A stretch of DNA of 51,304 nucleotides from an uncultured Thiogranum sp. (GTDB lineage Bacteria > Pseudomonadota > Gammaproteobacteria > DSM-19610), in contig CAJXFW010000003.1 in assembly GCA_913053655.1 (NCBI GenBank), positions 1-51,304 on the forward strand, written 5' to 3'. The number at the start of each line of letters is the position of its first letter. Position 1 is the first letter of the stretch. The position numbers and the translations under genes were made by a program. The notes under the pieces are model-generated. The model saw only the letters and a program-made list of their open reading frames with translations, searched no databases and was not told the origin of the DNA. Below, one piece after another: positions 10,187 through 18,925 of the stretch.

Positions 10187-10720
10187 CTAGGCGATTTTCT
10201 GGTGGCGGTTTTTCAAGCGCACATAATGTTTGGCTGAATATTCAAGAAACCGCTTTTCTTTCCCGGTTAGCTCCCGCACCCGCTTAACCGGCGCCCCCAC
10301 ATACAGGTAACCGCCTTCCAGGTCCTTGTTGGGCGGTACCAGCGCTCCGGCACCGACAATGGCACCACTGCGCACCGTAGCACCATCCAGAACAATGGCC
10401 CCCATACCGATCAGGCAGCGATCTTCGATAGTACAGGCGTGCAACACCACCTTGTGCCCCACAGTTACATCGTCGCCGATTCGCAGTGGCATGCCACCCT
10501 CGGCAAACTCGCTGTCGTGTGTAACGTGTAAAACGCTGCCATCCTGAATATTGGTACGCTCACCGATCTCGATACTGTTAACATCACCGCGCACCACACT
10601 CATCGGCCAGACAGAGCTGTCCACACCCATTTTGACATCACCGGAAACCAGCGCCATTTCATCAACGTAAACCGTTGAGTGCAGGTCGGGCTGTTTATCT
10701 TCGAAGCAACGAATGGCCAT
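10187..10720 (-). CDS. Gamma-carbonic-anhydrase-like hexapeptide protein (YrdA family)
   Basis: This is a 177-residue left-handed beta-helix protein of the gamma carbonic anhydrase/YrdA/PaaY family. It carries hexapeptide-type repeats (VWPMSVVRGDVNSIEIG, TNIQDGSVLHVTHD, DDVTVGHKVVLHACTIEDR, CLIGMGAIVLDGATV). The three metal-binding histidines of the family appear as His in VLHVTH, VGHKVVLH and LHAC. Catalytic activity is unproven, because many YrdA proteins show little or none. It runs convergent to rho across the REP pair and ends tightly against coq7 (3 bp), so the two may be co-transcribed from the coq7 side. Confidence 0.85.
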   Translation of the reverse strand: MAIRCFEDKQPDLHSTVYVDEMALVSGDVKMGVDSSVWPMSVVRGDVNSIEIGERTNIQDGSVLHVTHDSEFAEGGMPLRIGDDVTVGHKVVLHACTIEDRCLIGMGAIVLDGATVRSGAIVGAGALVPPNKDLEGGYLYVGAPVKRVRELTGKEKRFLEYSAKHYVRLKNRHQKIA

Positions 10721-10723
10721 GTG

Positions 10724-11371
10724 TCAAATCCGGTACGCACTACCCGTCATGATTTTCGAAACCAGCTTCATCAGGCGCCGCACCGGTCGTGGCAGGTCAG
10801 CGCCGCCGGCACGTTTCGCGGTCGCGCTGTGCTTCATCTCGTCAATTTTCATCTGTTCCAGAATGGCCCGGCTTTTCACATCTTTATCGGCAATCCGGTG
10901 CAGGTGACTGTCAAGGTGTTCCGTCACCTGCTGCTCGGTTTCGGCCACAAAACCCAGACTCCACTTGTCGCCGGCGATACCGGCCGCGGCACCAATCACA
11001 AAGGAGCCCAGGTACCAGACCGGGTTGAGCAGGCTGAGCCGGCCGCCCAACTCCCTGATACGCCCTTCGCACCATGCGAGGTGGTCATTTTCTTCTGCCG
11101 CGGCACGCTCCATACGCTCGCGCACAGCACCGAGTCGTGCGGTCAGCGCCTGTCCCTGATAAAGCGCCTGCGCCGCTACCTCACCACTGTGATTCACCCG
11201 CATCAGACGTATCGATTCATCTTTCTCTGATTCGGTGAGTTCCGCTTGCTCCGCACAGGTCTGTGCCGGATTGGGACGTTCCGTTACCAGAGGCTTGCCG
11301 GCCAGGGTGCGCAGCGCCTGATCAGCATTCATAACCAGATGATCAAACGGATTGTACTGACGTGTTCGCAT
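10724..11371 (-). CDS. coq7: Coq7-type 3-demethoxyubiquinol 3-hydroxylase
   Basis: This is a di-iron hydroxylase of ubiquinone biosynthesis that catalyses the last ring hydroxylation. Ferritin-like iron-ligand motifs are visible: RVNHSGEVAAQALYQGQ (E..H region), AAAEENDHLAWCEGRI (EENDH), FVAETEQQVTEHLDSHL and EQMKIDEMKHS (E..H). ATG 11371 (MRTRQYNPFDHL) matches the usual Coq7 start. A GTG eight codons upstream (11395) overlaps the stop of the speD remnant and is a less likely start. The order coq7-speD-osmC-crp-trpC is that of Pseudomonas, which supports the call. Confidence 0.93.
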   Translation of the reverse strand: MRTRQYNPFDHLVMNADQALRTLAGKPLVTERPNPAQTCAEQAELTESEKDESIRLMRVNHSGEVAAQALYQGQALTARLGAVRERMERAAAEENDHLAWCEGRIRELGGRLSLLNPVWYLGSFVIGAAAGIAGDKWSLGFVAETEQQVTEHLDSHLHRIADKDVKSRAILEQMKIDEMKHSATAKRAGGADLPRPVRRLMKLVSKIMTGSAYRI

Positions 11372-11391
11372 GCCCCGAGTTTCCCCTTTAA

Positions 11392-11573
11392 TCACCGCCG
11401 CGGCAAGTTGCGCCCGGAAAATATTCCCATGATCTCGTGCTCGACCTGGCGACTGATTTTGCGTTTTTCGGCAGCATTCACCGCCTTTTCCCCGCCACCA
11501 AACATGTAGTCATTCAGTGCAAGGTCCTTGAGTCGTATTCCCACCAATTTTGTATTGACGAATACGCTCACTT
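11392..11573 (-). pseudogene. speD: 3' remnant of S-adenosylmethionine decarboxylase gene speD
   Basis: Reading leftwards from 11573, one open frame gives FVNTKLVGIRLKDLALNDYM followed by a GEKAVNAAEKRKI region and ends EHEIMGIFSGRNLPRR at TGA 11392-11394. It aligns by eye with the last 55 or so residues of the E. coli-type SpeD (HTKMLLKEFDLKHYMF..., EIYYGRNMP). The rest, including the self-cleaving pyruvoyl serine, is missing. The frame is cut exactly where a REP-like element begins (11574). Pseudomonas has an intact speD at this position between coq7 and the OsmC-like gene, so this is a decayed native gene, not a transferred fragment. Confidence 0.75.
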
Positions 11574-11623
11574 GCAGGAGCGGGCTTTGCCCGCGAAAAA
11601 TTCGCCACCAAGGTGGCTCCTAC
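11574..11623 (+). repeat. Short REP-like variant at the speD breakpoint
   Basis: This 50-bp palindromic unit is bounded by GCAGGAGCGGG and GTGGCTCCTAC, with inner hairpins GCGGGC/GCCCGC and GCCACC/GGTGGC. It belongs to the same GGAGC...GCTCC family as the copies at 10020, 10102, 12927 and 13047, but its inner sequence differs. Its left edge coincides with the last readable codon of the speD remnant. Confidence 0.7.
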
Positions 11624-11625
11624 AT

Positions 11626-11719
11626 CCATCAATGTTAAGGAAACTCTGATTAATTCGTCATACCGGCGTACGCCAGAATGACGGAAAACGAATTGATCAG
11701 AGTTTCCTTAAATTGATGG
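11626..11719. mobile_element. Small inverted-repeat (MITE-like) element
   Basis: This is a nearly perfect palindrome. CCATCAATG-TTAAGGAAACT on the left is mirrored by AGTTTCCTTAA-ATTGATGG on the right. The 24-bp core arms (11635-11658 and 11688-11711) differ at one base, and an inner GGCGTACGCC palindrome is flanked by CGTCAT and ATGACG. It has no coding capacity. A diverged relative lies at 25180-25268. It could fold as a long hairpin and act as a terminator after the OsmC-like gene. The mobile nature is inferred from the terminal inverted repeats and the second copy. Confidence 0.6.
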
Positions 11720-11723
11720 AGCA

Positions 11724-12140
11724 CTAGTACGCCCTGATTTCGAAATCGTGGGTGATGGTCGCGGTTTTCCCCAGCATGATCGACGCAGAACAGTACTTCT
11801 GTGCCGAAAGTTCGATGGCGCGCGCTACCTGTTTTTCGCTCAATTCCTTACCCGTAACAATGAAATGCAGGTGAATTTCAGTAAAGATTTTCGGATCCTG
11901 GTCAGAGCGCCCGGCCTCAATCTCGGCCACACAGTCTGTTACAGACTGACGGGACTTTTTCAGGATACCCACCACGTCGAACGCGGCACAGCCCCCCATC
12001 CCCAGCAACAGCATCTCCATCGGTCGAACGCCAAGATTCCGTCCACCGTGCTCCGGCGGACCGTCCATAACGACCGCGTGGCCACTGCCGGACTCACCCA
12101 GAAACGTTGCATCCTGGACCCATTTGATACGCGCTTTCAT
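11724..12140 (-). CDS. OsmC-family protein (YhfA-like)
   Basis: This is a 138-residue protein of the OsmC/Ohr superfamily, close in length to the YhfA subgroup. It carries [24 protein letters not shown], in which the GGC cysteine is one of the two conserved peroxidatic positions, and [16 protein letters not shown], which contributes the second Cys. OsmC relatives reduce organic or inorganic peroxides, but YhfA-type members are of uncertain function. ATG 12140 is preferred over the TTG just before it, with GGGGAAG upstream. It is divergent from the CRP-type regulator, as in Pseudomonas. Confidence 0.88.
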   Translation of the reverse strand: MKARIKWVQDATFLGESGSGHAVVMDGPPEHGGRNLGVRPMEMLLLGMGGCAAFDVVGILKKSRQSVTDCVAEIEAGRSDQDPKIFTEIHLHFIVTGKELSEKQVARAIELSAQKYCSASIMLGKTATITHDFEIRAY

Positions 12141-12274
12141 CAACTTCCCCGCTTAACCGACCTAGTAGTGAGATCCCTGTCACAGATTACGCTGGCCCGT
12201 TGCTTGCATCCGCTAATGAAACACGCCAATCAAACGCTATATCAAGGGACAAGAACCCGCGAAGGTACATTCTG

Positions 12275-12925
12275 ATGATGCCGAATACAATACCTGTTCA
12301 ACCACAACCCGTCGGTGATTCGACGGTTGACGATTTTCTGGAACACTGCCACCGGCGGCGCTACCCGGCCAAGAGCGTCATAATCTACGCCGGCGACCAG
12401 TCCGATGTCCTGTACTACATCGTCGAAGGTTCGGTAACGGTGTTGATCGAGGACGAAGATGGCCACGAAATCGTACTGGCCTACCTCAATCCCGGTGATT
12501 TTTTTGGTGAAATGGGACTGTTTGGCGAAGACAGCAACCGCAGCGCCTGGATCCGTACCAGGACCCAGTGTGAACTGGCGGAGATCAGCTACAGCCGCTA
12601 CCGTCAGCTGGCCGAGGAAGATGCCGGTATTCTGTTTGCACTGGCAGGACAGATGGCCACGCGCCTGCGTCACACCAGCCGCAAGGTCAGCGATCTGGCA
12701 TTCCTTGACGTCACTGGACGGGTCGCACGTACCCTGCTCGATCTGTGCAAACAACCGGACGCTATGACGCACCCGGACGGCATGCAGATCAAAATCACCC
12801 GCCAGGAAATCGGCCGTATCGTCGGTTGCTCACGCGAGATGGTCGGACGCGTGCTGAAATCGCTCGAGGAACAGGGACTGATCACGGCCCGCGGCAAAAC
12901 CATGGTGGTATTCGGGGCTCGCTAA
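12275..12925 (+). CDS. CRP/Vfr-type transcriptional regulator
   Basis: This is a 216-residue cyclic-nucleotide-responsive regulator. The N-terminal cNMP-binding beta-roll (about 20-130) contains [33 protein letters not shown], in which GEMGLF and RSAW form the cAMP phosphate-binding cassette (Arg and Ser present). A dimerisation helix and a Crp-type winged helix-turn-helix follow ([31 protein letters not shown]), whose recognition helix [10 protein letters not shown] matches E. coli CRP and P. aeruginosa Vfr. Its place between the OsmC-like gene and trpC is that of vfr, so an orthologue is likely. ATG 12275 has a GAAGG site nine bases upstream. Confidence 0.93.
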   Translation: MMPNTIPVQPQPVGDSTVDDFLEHCHRRRYPAKSVIIYAGDQSDVLYYIVEGSVTVLIEDEDGHEIVLAYLNPGDFFGEMGLFGEDSNRSAWIRTRTQCELAEISYSRYRQLAEEDAGILFALAGQMATRLRHTSRKVSDLAFLDVTGRVARTLLDLCKQPDAMTHPDGMQIKITRQEIGRIVGCSREMVGRVLKSLEEQGLITARGKTMVVFGAR

Positions 12926-12926
12926 C

Positions 12927-12992
12927 GTAGGAGCGCCGGCCTTCGGCGCGATGGTTGTGCGGAACCCTTCGCGGTCAGGGGACCGCTCCTAC
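12927..12992 (-). repeat. REP-like palindromic repeat, copy C (inverted)
   Basis: This 66-bp element starts one base after the crp-like stop codon. It is in the opposite orientation to copies A, B and D: the GGCGCTCCTAC arm appears first as GTAGGAGCGCC and the GCGGTCAGGGGACCGCTCCTAC end comes last. Confidence 0.85.
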
Positions 12993-13046
12993 AGGATTAG
13001 ATAAACTTCATCCCTCGGGGTGACAACAAAACACACCATCACCAGT

Positions 13047-13111
13047 GTAGGAGCGGTCTCCTGACCGCGACAGCAGGCCCCAACCATCGCGCCGAAGGCC
13101 GGCGCTCCTAC
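13047..13111 (+). repeat. REP-like palindromic repeat, copy D
   Basis: This 65-bp copy is nearly identical to copies A and B (GTAGGAGCGGTCTCCTGACC... to ...GGCCGGCGCTCCTAC). It ends 4 bp before the trpC stop codon. With copy C it forms a head-to-head pair separating the convergent crp-like and trpC genes. Confidence 0.85.
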
Positions 13112-13115
13112 GGAA

Positions 13116-13916
13116 TCAGCTTTGAAACAACTCCGCCAGTTTTTCACCTGGCTCATCGGCTTTCATGAACGCCTCGCCTACCAGGAAGGTATGTACGCCG
13201 TTACGGCGCATCGCATCCACATCATCCCGCGTATGAATTCCGCTTTCCGTTACCAGCAGGCGATCTTCGGGAAAGTCTTTCATCAATTCAAACGTTGTCT
13301 CGAGTGAAGTCTCGAACGTTCTCAGGTTACGGTTATTGACGCCGATCAGAGCCGCAGGTATCGCCAGTGCACGTTCCATTTCCTGTGCATCGTGCACTTC
13401 AACCAGCGCATCCATCTGCAAGTGGCCGGCAAGCTGCAACAGTTCAAGCAACATGGCGTCATCCAGCGCCGCCACTATCAACAGGATACAGTCCGCGCCC
13501 AGTACCCGGGCTTCGTAAACCTGGTAGGGATCGATCACGAAATCCTTGCGTAATACCGGCAGGCTACAGGCGGCACGTGCCCGCTGCAGGTATTCGTCAG
13601 CGCCCTGGAAATAATCCACATCGGTCAGTACCGACAGGCAGGCAGCGCCGCCGCGCTCATAATCGGCGGCTATAGCGGCTGGCTCGAACTGTTCGCGGAG
13701 CACGCCCCTGCTCGGCGAGGCCTTCTTTATTTCCGCAATAACCGCGGCACCACCGCTGTCCACCTTCTTTTGCAGCGCACTGGTAAATCCGCGCACTTTC
13801 CCCGCTTCCTCGACGCGCCGGCTGAGTTCCTGCTGCGTAATTTTCCCGCAACGCTCGGCGACCTCCTCAGCCTTGCGCTGCAGGATCCTCTTCAAAATAT
13901 CCGGTGTATCTGACAT
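13116..13916 (-). CDS. trpC: Indole-3-glycerol phosphate synthase
   Basis: TrpC closes the indole ring of tryptophan precursors (CdRP to indole-3-glycerol phosphate plus CO2 and water). The 266-residue TIM barrel has [15 protein letters not shown] (catalytic Lys), [56 protein letters not shown] and [13 protein letters not shown] with the phosphate-binding [12 protein letters not shown]. The protein is monofunctional, not fused to TrpF. It directly follows trpD: ATG 13916 abuts the trpD stop codon. Confidence 0.97.
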   Translation of the reverse strand: MSDTPDILKRILQRKAEEVAERCGKITQQELSRRVEEAGKVRGFTSALQKKVDSGGAAVIAEIKKASPSRGVLREQFEPAAIAADYERGGAACLSVLTDVDYFQGADEYLQRARAACSLPVLRKDFVIDPYQVYEARVLGADCILLIVAALDDAMLLELLQLAGHLQMDALVEVHDAQEMERALAIPAALIGVNNRNLRTFETSLETTFELMKDFPEDRLLVTESGIHTRDDVDAMRRNGVHTFLVGEAFMKADEPGEKLAELFQS

Positions 13917-14933
13917 CTAGAACCCGCTACTGACTTCGATCAGGCGGGCGAATTTATCCTTTGCAGCACCGGAAGCGATGGCCTCCCCCGCAACCCGGAT
14001 ACCCGCCTCCAGACTGTCTGCGATACCCGACACATAAATGGCCGCACCTGCATTCAGCTGCACAATGTCGCGCGCCGGACCCTCCTCATTCTCAAAAACC
14101 CGATTAATCAAATCCAGGCTTTGCCTCGCACCATCGACAGCCAGGCTTTCAACGCTGCCGGTTTCCATACCAAACTCCTGTGGCGAGATCCGGTAACAAC
14201 TCACCTTGCCATTGCTAAGTTCCGCAACCTGCGTTGGCCCGCCAATACTGATCTCATCCAGTCCGTCGTCCGCATGCACCACCAGCACATGACGGCTGCC
14301 GAGCCTGCCCAGTACCTGCGCCAGCGGTTCCAGCCACTCGGTACCGAATACGCCGAGTACCTGGTTAGGTGCGGCGGCTGGATTGGTCAGCGGTCCGAGC
14401 AAATTGAACAGCGTACGGACACCCATCTCCTTGCGTGGACCAATTGCATGTTTCATAGCACTGTGGTGTTTGGGCGCAAACAGGAACCCTATGCCGATTT
14501 TCTCCACGCACTCCGCCACCTGCTCCGCATCCAGGTCAAGATTGACACCCGCCGCTTCCAGTACATCGGCACTGCCACAGCTCGACGAAACAGAGCGGTT
14601 GCCGTGCTTGGCGACCTGTGCTCCCGCTGCCGCAGTAACCAGCGCACTGGCAGTAGAAATATTAAAGGTCGACGCACCATCACCACCCGTACCACAGGTA
14701 TCGACGAGATTTGCGCCACTAACCGGAACGCGGGTCGCCAGCTCACGCATAACCTGGGCTGCACCCGCAATTTCATCTACGGTCTCTCCCTTCATGCGCA
14801 AGCCGATCAGAAAGCCGCCGATCTGGGCCGGTGTTGCCTGACCCGTCATGATCAGCCGCATAACTGCGATCATGTCATCGGCGGACAAATCCTGTTTTTC
14901 CGTTATGCTGCGAATCGCAGCCTGCATATCCAC
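13917..14933 (-). CDS. trpD: Anthranilate phosphoribosyltransferase
   Basis: TrpD transfers the phosphoribosyl group of PRPP to anthranilate. The 338-residue product has the usual length and the glycine-rich PRPP loop [38 protein letters not shown], a second metal-binding region, and [16 protein letters not shown] (anthranilate-binding) follow. Translation starts at GTG 14933 (MDMQAAIRS), with an alternative ATG two codons later. It is the middle gene of trpG-D-C, with a 3-bp gap to trpG, so it is probably translationally coupled. Confidence 0.97.
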   Translation of the reverse strand: MDMQAAIRSITEKQDLSADDMIAVMRLIMTGQATPAQIGGFLIGLRMKGETVDEIAGAAQVMRELATRVPVSGANLVDTCGTGGDGASTFNISTASALVTAAAGAQVAKHGNRSVSSSCGSADVLEAAGVNLDLDAEQVAECVEKIGIGFLFAPKHHSAMKHAIGPRKEMGVRTLFNLLGPLTNPAAAPNQVLGVFGTEWLEPLAQVLGRLGSRHVLVVHADDGLDEISIGGPTQVAELSNGKVSCYRISPQEFGMETGSVESLAVDGARQSLDLINRVFENEEGPARDIVQLNAGAAIYVSGIADSLEAGIRVAGEAIASGAAKDKFARLIEVSSGF

Positions 14934-14936
14934 AGC

Positions 14937-15515
<579 letters not shown>

Positions 15516-15527
15516 TATACAACCATC

Positions 15528-15547
15528 CAATTGATATATATCATAAA
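15528..15547 (-). promoter_or_regulatory. AT-rich leader motif upstream of trpG
   Basis: On the minus strand this reads TTTATGATATATATCAATTG, ending 12 bp before the trpG start codon. It resembles a -10-like region (TATGAT) and a similar motif upstream of the operon starting at 21741 (21889-21908). Either a promoter element or a short shared sequence at the insertion boundaries would explain it. Confidence 0.3.
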
Positions 15548-15628
15548 TTTCCCCCGTAGCGGGCTAGCGCTGACACCTGCCCCGCTTCCTGGCAATTTTC
15601 CACAAAATCGATGCTGAGTGATAGTGGT

Positions 15629-15662
15629 AAAAAGACAGGCAACTCTTGTTACGCGTCCTGTC
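15629..15662 (-). terminator. Possible intrinsic terminator of the peptide-synthetase-like operon
   Basis: On the minus strand GACAGG, in the last codons of the condensation-domain gene, can pair with CCTGTC 17 nt later, followed directly by TTTTT. The stem is only 6 bp and the loop is long, so this is weak. Confidence 0.35.
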
Positions 15663-17136
15663 TGGCCGAAAGTGGCAACGCGCCAATCGACTGGTGCGGG
15701 TCAGCCAGTGCGCCGGTAAGCATGGCCCGGTAGTCTTCAGCAAGACGTGCCATCCTCGGCTGTTTGAACAGGTCAGTGCAATATTCCCAGAACCCGGACA
15801 GATTGCCGTCCTTTATGTTGATACACAGAGACAGGTCGAACTTGCTGGTACCGTTCGATATCTTGATCGGCGTGACTTTAGCACCATGGATATGAAGCAC
15901 TTTTTCCGGCGTATTCTGTAATATAAACGCAACCTGGAACAGTGGTGTGCGAGAACGATCCTGATCCGGGTGCAACTCGGCAACAAGTTCTTCGAAGGGC
16001 ATATCCTGGTACATGTAGGCGTCCAGGGCGATTTTCTTCACGCGCTGTACAAGTTCCATAAACCCGGGATTCCCGGACAAATCCATTCGCAGCACGTTCG
16101 TATTAGTAACATATCCGATCAAAGGCTCCAGCTCCGGAAGCGTACGATTGGCAATAGGCGAACCTACCGAAATATCAGGTACCCCCGTATACCGATGCAA
16201 CAACGTATAGAGCACAGCTATCAGCAACATGAACAGGGTAATGCCATGCTCCCGGCAAAATCCGTGAACGGCTTCCGAGAGCCCGGGACCGAGATCAAAC
16301 TGCAACTTGCTTCCGCGGTCGCTTTGTATGGCCGGTCGGGGGAAATCTGACGGCAAGTCCAGCGGATCCAGGGAGCCGGACAGCTGTTCGCACCAGTAGC
16401 GTAACAGAGTCGTTCGCCGCTGACCGGAAAACAATGTGCGCTGATAGCGCGCAAAATCGCCGTACTGAAAAGGCAAATCAGCAAGCTCCGGTACCCGACC
16501 ACAACTGAAAGCCTCATAGCAGCGTGTCAGCTCATCGCGGAACACGCGACACGACCAGCCATCCGAAGCTATATGGTGGAGTACAATCAACAATACATGG
16601 TAGTTTTCCGCAAGCTTGACCAGCACTGATCTGAGAAACGGACCCGCCGACAAGTTAAAAGGGATCCCCGCCTCCTCTGATATCTTCCCGATGGCAAGTT
16701 TTTCCCTGTCCTGTCGGGGGCTGGATCCGAGATCCACGAAAGTGGTGGGCACTGCTGCAGACGTATTCCCGTCCTGTATCAATGCACCACCGGATTTTCT
16801 GATACGCATCCTGAGGACCTGATGGCGATCAAGGATTGACTGCAGTGCTGAATCCAGAGCGGGCAGATTGAGCGGCCCGTCTATGTACCAGGCCCGATAT
16901 ACATTGTATTGCGCACTGCCGGGTCGTAGTTGATCCAGAAACCACAGGCGCTGCTGATTATACGATAAAGGTGCCGGCAACCCCGAGGCATCCACTGCCG
17001 GCATACTGTCATCTGTTGACAGGATTCTACCCTTAAGCTGTCTCTTGAGCAGCTGCTGCTTAACCGGCGAAAGTTGCTTCAGCTTGTTCGCGAGAAGCAT
17101 CCGCAAATCGGATTCTGATCTGTGCCCTTTAACCAT
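15649..17136 (-). CDS. Stand-alone NRPS condensation domain protein
   Basis: This 495-residue protein is essentially one condensation (C) domain, which forms amide bonds between carrier-bound acyl groups and an amine. The C-domain motifs are PLSYNQQRLWFLDQL (C1), RHQVLRMRIR (C2), the intact catalytic HHIASDGWS (C3, HHxxxDG), YGDFARYQR (C4), VGSPIANRTLPELEPLIGYVTNT (C5) and DMPFEELVAEL plus PLFQVAFILQN (C6-C7). A helical segment (LANKLKQLSPVKQQLLKRQL, residues about 16-35), like the LSPxKxxLL helix often preceding C domains, may be a docking or linker region. No adenylation, carrier or thioesterase domain is attached, so it presumably acts with the carrier domain encoded at 19810-21741. It is the last gene of the operon, 43 bp after the ThDP enzyme gene. 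Confidence 0.9.
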   Translation of the reverse strand: MVKGHRSESDLRMLLANKLKQLSPVKQQLLKRQLKGRILSTDDSMPAVDASGLPAPLSYNQQRLWFLDQLRPGSAQYNVYRAWYIDGPLNLPALDSALQSILDRHQVLRMRIRKSGGALIQDGNTSAAVPTTFVDLGSSPRQDREKLAIGKISEEAGIPFNLSAGPFLRSVLVKLAENYHVLLIVLHHIASDGWSCRVFRDELTRCYEAFSCGRVPELADLPFQYGDFARYQRTLFSGQRRTTLLRYWCEQLSGSLDPLDLPSDFPRPAIQSDRGSKLQFDLGPGLSEAVHGFCREHGITLFMLLIAVLYTLLHRYTGVPDISVGSPIANRTLPELEPLIGYVTNTNVLRMDLSGNPGFMELVQRVKKIALDAYMYQDMPFEELVAELHPDQDRSRTPLFQVAFILQNTPEKVLHIHGAKVTPIKISNGTSKFDLSLCINIKDGNLSGFWEYCTDLFKQPRMARLAEDYRAMLTGALADPHQSIGALPLSARQDA

Positions 17137-17179
17137 TCTCTTGCCTGACGGTACCTTGCATCCCCGCGACGGCCGGCCC

Positions 17180-18916
17180 TTAAAACTCAGACATGTATTT
17201 TTCGTAAGGATCTACTTTTACGTTGATACAGGTTAGCTTGTCAGATTTCAATGCACGCTCCATGGCCGGACGAAGCTGTCCAGGGTATTCAACATACTCC
17301 CCGTGGGCGCCAAATGCTTCGGCAATCTTTTCATACCGGATTCCAGGCCCAAACATCGTTACGCGCTCATGTCCTTCCGGGTAAAGCTCGCGTTGTTTAC
17401 GACCACCCGAGAGGCCCTCATTGTTAACAATCACGACGATCAGTTTCACTGCGCAACGAATCGCCGTCTCCAGTTCCATTCCGGAAATACCAAAAGCCAT
17501 GTCGCCGCTTATGACCACTACAGGCCGTGACGGATCACCAAGCCCGGCACCAATACCGAACGGGATGCCCACCCCCATGCACCCGTTCGTACCCGCTGTA
17601 AATCTTGAAAACGGCGTCTGTCCGGGAATGACATTCTGAACAGCCATCATACTAATGTTCCCGTCTGCGACCAGGATCGTGTTCGCCGGCAATGACTCTC
17701 TCAGCTCTTCCATCAAACGATAGCTGGACATTGGAAGCCGGTTGGATACGCAACGTTCTTCCACCATGACCCTGTGCCTCTCACCAGCCGCTTCCAGGGT
17801 TTTATGCCAGAGTCCTCGAACAGTGAGCAGTTTCTGTTCCGGACGCCCATTAAGGGCTGCCTTCAATCCGGTGGTGAAATCTCCGGCGTCAGCAACAATG
17901 CCAAGGCAGACCTTTTTGTTCTTTACAACCTCTTCAGGATCAGTATCCACCTGGATAACTTTTGCGTTCGGATTAATCTGGCTTCCGAAGCGGAACGTCC
18001 AGTTGAGCCGTGCACCCAGCACAACAACGACATCCGCCGTCGCCTGCAACTGATGTTTGGCACGATTGAAGCAGAGCGGATGCTCATCAGAGAGTATACC
18101 TCGACCCATTGGAGAACTGATGAAGGCGATGTGCTGCTGCTCCAGTAATCCTGAAAGGTCATCAGGTATCAGACCCCATCGCGTCCCTCGTCCGAGGATA
18201 AATGCCGGCTGCCGCGCATTGCGCAGCAGTGCAGCCACCTGGTTGATCTCACCCTGGTTTATGATGACTTTATCCCTTTGACTGACCGTCGGCTCAACAG
18301 AGCCGCACGTGTATAACATGCGCAAAACACACTCTGGAACATCCAGGTATACCGGACCAGGGCGGCCGGTGACAGCCACATCAAATGCCTTGTTGATAAG
18401 GCACGAAATGTCGTCGGTATTATCAATATACCGGGTCCATTTAGTAATCGATTTATATAGTTCCGTTGCGTCAAGCTGCTGAAAGCCCTGCTGCCCCCCG
18501 GTGTCTCCTGTACGGTAACCACCAAGCACAATGACCGGCCAGGCATTGTCTCTTGCGACCAGCAATCCGGTAGCCACATTGGTAACAGCCGGACCAGCTG
18601 AAACGACCACAACGGCGTTTAGCCTGCCAACCGTGTAGTTGTGGGCAATAGCCATCAGTACGGCAGCCTGTTGGTGGCGGGTCCCGATGACACGGATACC
18701 CGCGCCAACAGCCGCTGCCAGCAGCTCCTGCACGGGGATACCGGAAACAGCGTAAATGTGTGTAACTCCATTGGCCAGGAGTGCCTGGACCACCAGCTGG
18801 TTTCCGCTCCTTCTTGTGCGACTGGCGATTAAATCCAGCAGCGCTCTTTTCTCCGGCGACAGGTTCTTTAGTCGATCACCGAGCCTGACTGGTTGAGGAG
18901 AAGGCCTGTCAGACAT
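17180..18916 (-). CDS. ThDP-dependent enzyme (acetolactate-synthase/2-hydroxyacyl-CoA-lyase superfamily)
   Basis: This 578-residue enzyme has the three-domain layout of ThDP decarboxylases and carboligases. The Pyr domain (about 37-200) starts GNQLVVQALLANGVTHIYAV, with VSAGPAVTNVATGL and RPGPVYLDVP. The central domain (about 225-350) contains a HQLQATADVVVVLGARLNW stretch. The PP domain (about 390-560) has the ThDP motif GDMAFG (471-476) with NN at 498-499. The Glu that normally activates ThDP (RHEQ/RNEQ) is Gln here (RHQQ, residue 82). An N-terminal helix RLKNLSPEKRALLDL resembles the docking-type helix of the neighbouring C-domain protein. The substrate is unknown, and oxalyl-CoA decarboxylase-like chemistry is only one possibility. 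Confidence 0.85.
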   Translation of the reverse strand: MSDRPSPQPVRLGDRLKNLSPEKRALLDLIASRTRRSGNQLVVQALLANGVTHIYAVSGIPVQELLAAAVGAGIRVIGTRHQQAAVLMAIAHNYTVGRLNAVVVVSAGPAVTNVATGLLVARDNAWPVIVLGGYRTGDTGGQQGFQQLDATELYKSITKWTRYIDNTDDISCLINKAFDVAVTGRPGPVYLDVPECVLRMLYTCGSVEPTVSQRDKVIINQGEINQVAALLRNARQPAFILGRGTRWGLIPDDLSGLLEQQHIAFISSPMGRGILSDEHPLCFNRAKHQLQATADVVVVLGARLNWTFRFGSQINPNAKVIQVDTDPEEVVKNKKVCLGIVADAGDFTTGLKAALNGRPEQKLLTVRGLWHKTLEAAGERHRVMVEERCVSNRLPMSSYRLMEELRESLPANTILVADGNISMMAVQNVIPGQTPFSRFTAGTNGCMGVGIPFGIGAGLGDPSRPVVVISGDMAFGISGMELETAIRCAVKLIVVIVNNEGLSGGRKQRELYPEGHERVTMFGPGIRYEKIAEAFGAHGEYVEYPGQLRPAMERALKSDKLTCINVKVDPYEKYMSEF

Positions 18917-18925
18917 TAAATCAGT

